This document shows positions 3,680 to 6,837 of a stretch of DNA of 6,837 nt, one piece after another. The stretch is taken from contig DASPJR010000167.1 of the NCBI GenBank assembly GCA_035628505.1, positions 1 to 6,837 on the forward strand, given 5' to 3'. The translations under genes were made by a program, and so were the position numbers. The notes beneath the pieces are model-generated. The model was not told the DNA's origin, ran no database searches, and saw nothing but the letters and a program-made list of their open reading frames with translations. Position 1 is the first letter of the stretch. Every line of letters starts with the position of its first letter. Source of the DNA: DASPJR01 sp035628505 (lineage in GTDB: Bacteria > Planctomycetota > SZUA-567 > H5-PLA8).

Positions 3680-6646
3680 TCACTCCGGAGCGTGGAATAG
3701 CGCGCTGCCCGGGATTACCTGCTTGGGCGTCCCGAAACTCTGCCAGCTCAGCACGATTCCCGCGCCGCCGCCGTTTTCAAAATATTCGATGCGCACGGGA
3801 TGCAGGCCGGCTTTGAGCGCCACGGTGTAGCTGCCTTCTTCAAAATCCTGCTGGCGGTTGCTCTCGATTACTTTGTCGTTGCCGAGCCACATCATCGAGC
3901 CGTCGTCGGAACCGAGATAAAAGGTGTACGTCGCGTCGGCGGGCACCTTGATGAAGCCGGTGAAGACCGCGGCAACTTCATCGGCGCGGCCGGACGTGGC
4001 CACATTCCCTTCACCCGGCGGCGAGTTGATCTCGGGAATCACGCTCGTTGCATAGGGCTTCAGCTTTTTGAAATCCGGCATCACGTTTGGCTTTTTCGCT
4101 TCGAAATACTGCACGCGCAAACCGGGCTCAACTTTCGCAACCGCAACCGGCTCGCGCGGCGTGACGATCTCCACACGCACGCGCGCCGAAACTGGGCCGC
4201 CCGGGCCTTCGGCGATCAGCTTGTACCCCGTCGACTGCTTCGGCGAAACTTTCATCGAGCCGCTCGCGTCGACTTTGCCGATGCCCGGCTCGATGCGGAC
4301 GCTCGTGGCATTCACCGTCTTCCATTCCAGCGTCGCCGACGCGCCCCCGACAATGAAGCGCTCGCCCTTGAATGCGGCGATGTTCACGTCGCCAGCTTTG
4401 CGCTCTGGCGCGGGCAGCGTGTGAACGGTGCTGTAGATCTTCTGCTTCAGCGCCTGGCCGTCGGCGGTTTTCACTTTCGCCGTCACGATGAGATTCGTCG
4501 CCGGCGACATGTATGGAATTTCGAGCGTCACCTTCTTGCGGTCTTCGGAGAGCGTCACCGCTTCGACGAACAGATCGTCGCGTCCCTTGCGCGTGGGTTC
4601 TGCCACAGAATACTCGGGCGAGCCGTAGTTTTTCGTCCGCCGCACATTAAAGGTCTCGACGGCATAATTTTCAGCTGATGTCGCTGACGCCGGATCGAGC
4701 GCGTCCGTGAAGGTGATCTCAATGCCGCTTTGCGTGGCGATCAAACTCGTGGCCATGTTCGCGGGCTTGCCGGTGTAACGAACGCGGTAAAAGCCGCCGT
4801 CTTTAACTCCCGATGTCTGCCAGCCGCGCATGCCGCTCAGGTAAAGCTGGCCATCTGCATCGTTGAAGCGCGCACGCATGATTCCGGAAGGGAATTGCAG
4901 CGGAAAGGGAACCATCCCGCCCTGCACAATATCCCCGGCCTGCTGCGTGAAGACGGTAAACAGCGTACATTTTCCGTACGACGTATGCAGCAGCCGCCCC
5001 GAGAACGGGCCCCAGTTCTTGCTCGTGACCCACACCTGGCCGCCGGGCGAGTTATCCGCTTCGGGCGGCAGCCAGCACAGCGGGCGCTCGCCTTCGGGCG
5101 GCACCGGCGTGCGCTGAGCCGTCCAGGGAAATCCAAAATAGCCGCCCTCTTTCATCGCGTAAAAAAACGGGCAGCTCGGCACCCAGTGTCCGTTGTTTTC
5201 TCCGCAGCTGAGTTTGCCGTCCGGTGAAAGGCCGACGCCGTTCGGCGCGCGCAATCCCGTGGCGACGACATCGAGCTTGCTGCCATCTTTCGAGACGCGC
5301 ACGATCGTTCCGTTGTGCGGCGTCTGGCGCTGCTCGGGCGTGGGCCAGTCGTAGTACCCCTGCCCCTTCGCATAATAAAAATTGCCGGCCGCGTCGGTCT
5401 GGAGATCCATCGTGAATTCGTGGAAGTTCGTCGTGATCGCGCAATCGTTGTTAAAATTTTCGTAGAAGTCCGCCTCGCCATCGCCGTTGAGATCATGCAG
5501 GCGCGTGATCTGGTCGCGGCCGGTGACATAAATTCTGTCATCGACAATGCGCAGGCCCAGCGGCTGAAAAAGCCCTGTTGCGAAGCGCTTCCACGTCAGC
5601 TTTTGCAGTGAATCATCAATGCCGGAGACGATCCACACGTCGCCGTTCCACGTGCAGAGCGCCGCACGTTTTCCGCCGGAGAAAAAGTCGAATCCGCCGA
5701 CGCGGAACCACGATTTCCACGGGTTTTCGTCCGGCAGCGTGATGGTATCGACGACGTAAGCGCCCGCGCCGCTGCCGGGCTCGCCTTTTGTTTCGACCGT
5801 CTGCGCGTAGCGCGCGGGCCCGCCCTTCGTGAGCGCCTCCGGATTGTCGACCGTGTTCTTCAGCGCCGCTTTCAACACTGCCGGCTCACAGCGTGCCATC
5901 TGCACCGAAAAGAGCCGCGGCTTCCCCGACGGCGGGAGTTTTATAATGATCGCGCCGCCGTTCACTTTTAGCTCAGCGCCTTCCGGCGCGCCGCTAAGTC
6001 CGGCCGAGAGCGTCTTACCGTCAGCAGTCAACGTTGCGATGCCATCCTTCACGCTGCCGGCAGCGCCTTTGTGATCGGCGACGAGCAGCGTGAGCGGAAT
6101 GGTCGTCGGCGCGAGTTGGATCGCGCGCGTGAAGACTGTCGTGTTGCCGGCGCGTTCAACCGACGGCCGCTCGAGCACGGTTGCGCCAGCGGCCGTGTAC
6201 GAAAGGACAACGTGCTCGCCGTGAATGTAATGTCCTTTGAAGCGCCCGTACTCGGCAGGCAGCGGACCTTCGCCATGCGCGCGCGGATCTTTGAGCTCCT
6301 CTGAAGGCCCCCACCCCGGCAACGCGGACGCAGCCGCGTGAATGTCCCCCGTGATCTTCGGAAACGTCATCCCGCCTTCGAGATTGATGCCCTTCCAGTC
6401 GATGTACTCGCCCGTCCATGCCGCCGACACGCGCAGCAGCTCAGTGTCGAAACAGATATACGCCGGCGGATCCTGGCTCAGCCGGATCGCGAGCCCTTTC
6501 ATGGTGACCGCGTTGCTGCCCTTCACGCCGTACGTGGCGGCCATGACCGGCCCATAATCCATCTGGCTCGCACGCTTGCCCTCGCCGGCGCTCAGCGCAC
6601 CCGCGAGCAGGCACAGCGCTACTGTAAGGAGAGAGTTGAGTTTCAT
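3680..6646 (-). CDS. Secreted DUF6797 / sorbosone-dehydrogenase-like beta-propeller protein with PA14 domain
   Basis: A 988-residue exported protein. Signal peptide MKLNSLLTVALCLLAGALSA with cleavage after Ala20 (LSA-GEG). Domain order: DUF6797 about 28-270 (MDYGPVMAATY at 29-39, ICFDTELLR at 64-72, KGHYIHGEHVVLSY at 137-150); a propeller like glucose/sorbosone dehydrogenases about 305-625 (QPLGLRIVDDRIYV at 361-374, a calcium-loop-like DLNGDGEADF at 385-394, GLRAPNGVGLSPDG at 464-477); a Big_5-like module about 630-740; an Ig-like module about 757-827 (SATLEWKTVNATSVRI); and a PA14 domain about 838-985 (YTFYLGSDDGSMMWLGND at 907-924), a fold that often binds glycans. Related proteins may carry a cytochrome c domain; no CxxCH occurs here. 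Oxidation or binding of extracellular sugars is plausible but unproven. The methionine at 6646 is preferred (GGGGA nine bases upstream, then a signal peptide) over a TTG at 6799 that would add 51 atypical residues. Convergent with the regulator. Confidence 0.88.
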   Translation of the reverse strand: MKLNSLLTVALCLLAGALSAGEGKRASQMDYGPVMAATYGVKGSNAVTMKGLAIRLSQDPPAYICFDTELLRVSAAWTGEYIDWKGINLEGGMTFPKITGDIHAAASALPGWGPSEELKDPRAHGEGPLPAEYGRFKGHYIHGEHVVLSYTAAGATVLERPSVERAGNTTVFTRAIQLAPTTIPLTLLVADHKGAAGSVKDGIATLTADGKTLSAGLSGAPEGAELKVNGGAIIIKLPPSGKPRLFSVQMARCEPAVLKAALKNTVDNPEALTKGGPARYAQTVETKGEPGSGAGAYVVDTITLPDENPWKSWFRVGGFDFFSGGKRAALCTWNGDVWIVSGIDDSLQKLTWKRFATGLFQPLGLRIVDDRIYVTGRDQITRLHDLNGDGEADFYENFNNDCAITTNFHEFTMDLQTDAAGNFYYAKGQGYYDWPTPEQRQTPHNGTIVRVSKDGSKLDVVATGLRAPNGVGLSPDGKLSCGENNGHWVPSCPFFYAMKEGGYFGFPWTAQRTPVPPEGERPLCWLPPEADNSPGGQVWVTSKNWGPFSGRLLHTSYGKCTLFTVFTQQAGDIVQGGMVPFPLQFPSGIMRARFNDADGQLYLSGMRGWQTSGVKDGGFYRVRYTGKPANMATSLIATQSGIEITFTDALDPASATSAENYAVETFNVRRTKNYGSPEYSVAEPTRKGRDDLFVEAVTLSEDRKKVTLEIPYMSPATNLIVTAKVKTADGQALKQKIYSTVHTLPAPERKAGDVNIAAFKGERFIVGGASATLEWKTVNATSVRIEPGIGKVDASGSMKVSPKQSTGYKLIAEGPGGPVSARVRVEIVTPREPVAVAKVEPGLRVQYFEAKKPNVMPDFKKLKPYATSVIPEINSPPGEGNVATSGRADEVAAVFTGFIKVPADATYTFYLGSDDGSMMWLGNDKVIESNRQQDFEEGSYTVALKAGLHPVRIEYFENGGGAGIVLSWQSFGTPKQVIPGSALFHAPE

Positions 6647-6748
6647 CGCTGCGCGTCCCCGGAGCCCCGTGATCTTTCTACCCCGTGGCGCGGCAAAGAG
6701 AACGGCGGAAATGGTTTCGTCAAATCGCGCGACGGTTGGTATCGGCTT

Positions 6749-6778
6749 GCGACGTGGCGTCACAACCCGGCACGTCGC
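6749..6778. repeat. 8-base inverted repeat GCGACGTG / CACGTCGC upstream of the DUF6797 gene
   Basis: GCGACGTG (6749-6756) and CACGTCGC (6771-6778) are perfect reverse complements with 14 bases between. Similarity continues outward (TT before, CCAA after) with a one-base offset. The site is about 100-130 bases upstream of the ATG at 6646, where an operator could act. Function is not shown. Confidence 0.4.
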
Positions 6779-6782
6779 CAAC

Positions 6783-6799
6783 TTGCCGCGGAGCGGCAA
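6783..6799. repeat. Short GC-rich hairpin TTGCCGC-GGA-GCGGCAA
   Basis: TTGCCGC (6783-6789) and GCGGCAA (6793-6799) make a perfect 7-base stem with a 3-base loop. On the plus strand it is followed by an A run (6803-6808), so in a minus-strand transcript the T run comes before the stem rather than after it. It therefore does not fit an intrinsic terminator in either direction. Possibly part of a regulatory or dispersed repeat region. Confidence 0.4.
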
Positions 6800-6809
6800 T
6801 CTAAAAAAG

Positions 6810-6837
6810 CCAGGGGTGAAGCGAGCGGGAGCGAGCG
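6810..6837. repeat. Possible half of a dispersed hairpin repeat cut by the window edge
   Basis: CCAGGGGTGAAGC (6810-6822) leads into GCGAGCGGGAGCGAGCG (6821-6837), which contains GCGAGCG twice, ten bases apart. Dispersed intergenic elements of this flavour (CCAGGGGT, then GCGAGCG runs, then ACCCCTGG) are my recollection from planctomycete and verrucomicrobial genomes. Only the left half can be seen here, so this call is weak. Confidence 0.3.

Larger units (their letters stand above)
6647..6837. other. Upstream region of the DUF6797 gene
   Basis: No separate gene is visible in these 191 bases, although the frame of the downstream gene stays open through them to a TTG at 6799. On the minus strand a TTGACG (6723 down to 6718) resembles a -35 box, but no convincing -10 box lies 16-18 bases on, so the promoter is not resolved. 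A weak Shine-Dalgarno GGGGA (6660-6656) precedes the ATG by nine bases. Two inverted repeats and one possible dispersed repeat, listed separately, occupy 6749-6837. Confidence 0.5.

Noticed and set aside
3800..4678. Plus-strand open frame of 292 codons
   Set aside because: Antisense to the PA14 and Ig-like part of the DUF6797 protein; Arg/His-rich with no recognisable domain.
3680..6646. Cytochrome c domain in the DUF6797 protein
   Set aside because: The seven cysteines visible in residues 21-988 are isolated and no CxxCH motif is present.
6647..6799. N-terminal extension of the DUF6797 protein to a TTG at 6799
   Set aside because: It would place 51 Arg-rich residues before a textbook signal peptide, run across inverted repeats, and begin within a hairpin. 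The ATG at 6646 is preferred.
6783..6808. Intrinsic terminator at the 7-base hairpin
   Set aside because: The stem is followed by an A run on the plus strand, and on the minus strand the T run precedes the stem, so neither direction gives stem then U tract.

Overview
This GC-rich window holds three long genes and three short intergenic gaps. It most resembles a member of the Planctomycetes-Verrucomicrobia-Chlamydiae group, probably Verrucomicrobiota. The reasons are the large secreted multidomain proteins, a DUF6797 plus beta-propeller protein, a XylR-type regulator (sugar-binding domain joined to AraC helix-turn-helix), and short tandem repeats in inverted pairs between genes. The lineage is inferred from family resemblance, not from a marker gene.

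Layout. On the minus strand, from 2221 to beyond the left edge, lies an exported SGNH/GDSL hydrolase. Its catalytic domain is followed by three Ig-like repeats, a PKD domain and a glycine-rich linker, and its C-terminus is outside the window. A 218-base divergent gap (2222-2439) separates it from a plus-strand XylR/AraC-type regulator (2440-3585). The gap holds a perfect 14-base palindrome, an 8-base inverted repeat, two direct repeats 21 bases apart, overlapping -10-like boxes on both strands, and a large heptamer-based inverted repeat just before the regulator's ribosome binding site. A 94-base convergent gap (3586-3679) is almost filled by 9-base tandem repeats in inverted arrangement. It is followed on the minus strand by a 988-residue secreted protein (6646-3680): DUF6797, a glucose/sorbosone-dehydrogenase-like propeller, two Ig-like modules and a C-terminal PA14 domain. 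The last 191 bases (6647-6837) hold two small inverted repeats and what may be half of a further dispersed repeat.

How the parts may work together. The regulator has the architecture of sugar-responsive activators, and the gene it diverges from encodes a secreted hydrolase of a fold that includes many carbohydrate esterases. A local circuit, in which a sugar released outside the cell is sensed inside and switches the hydrolase, is the simplest reading, but it is inference. The DUF6797/PA14 protein is convergent with the regulator, so it must have its own promoter; any functional tie rests on proximity only.

I found no CRISPR array, RNA gene, transposase, phage gene or defence system. The coding content belongs to recognisable families; the least explained material is the repeat and operator-like structure in the gaps.
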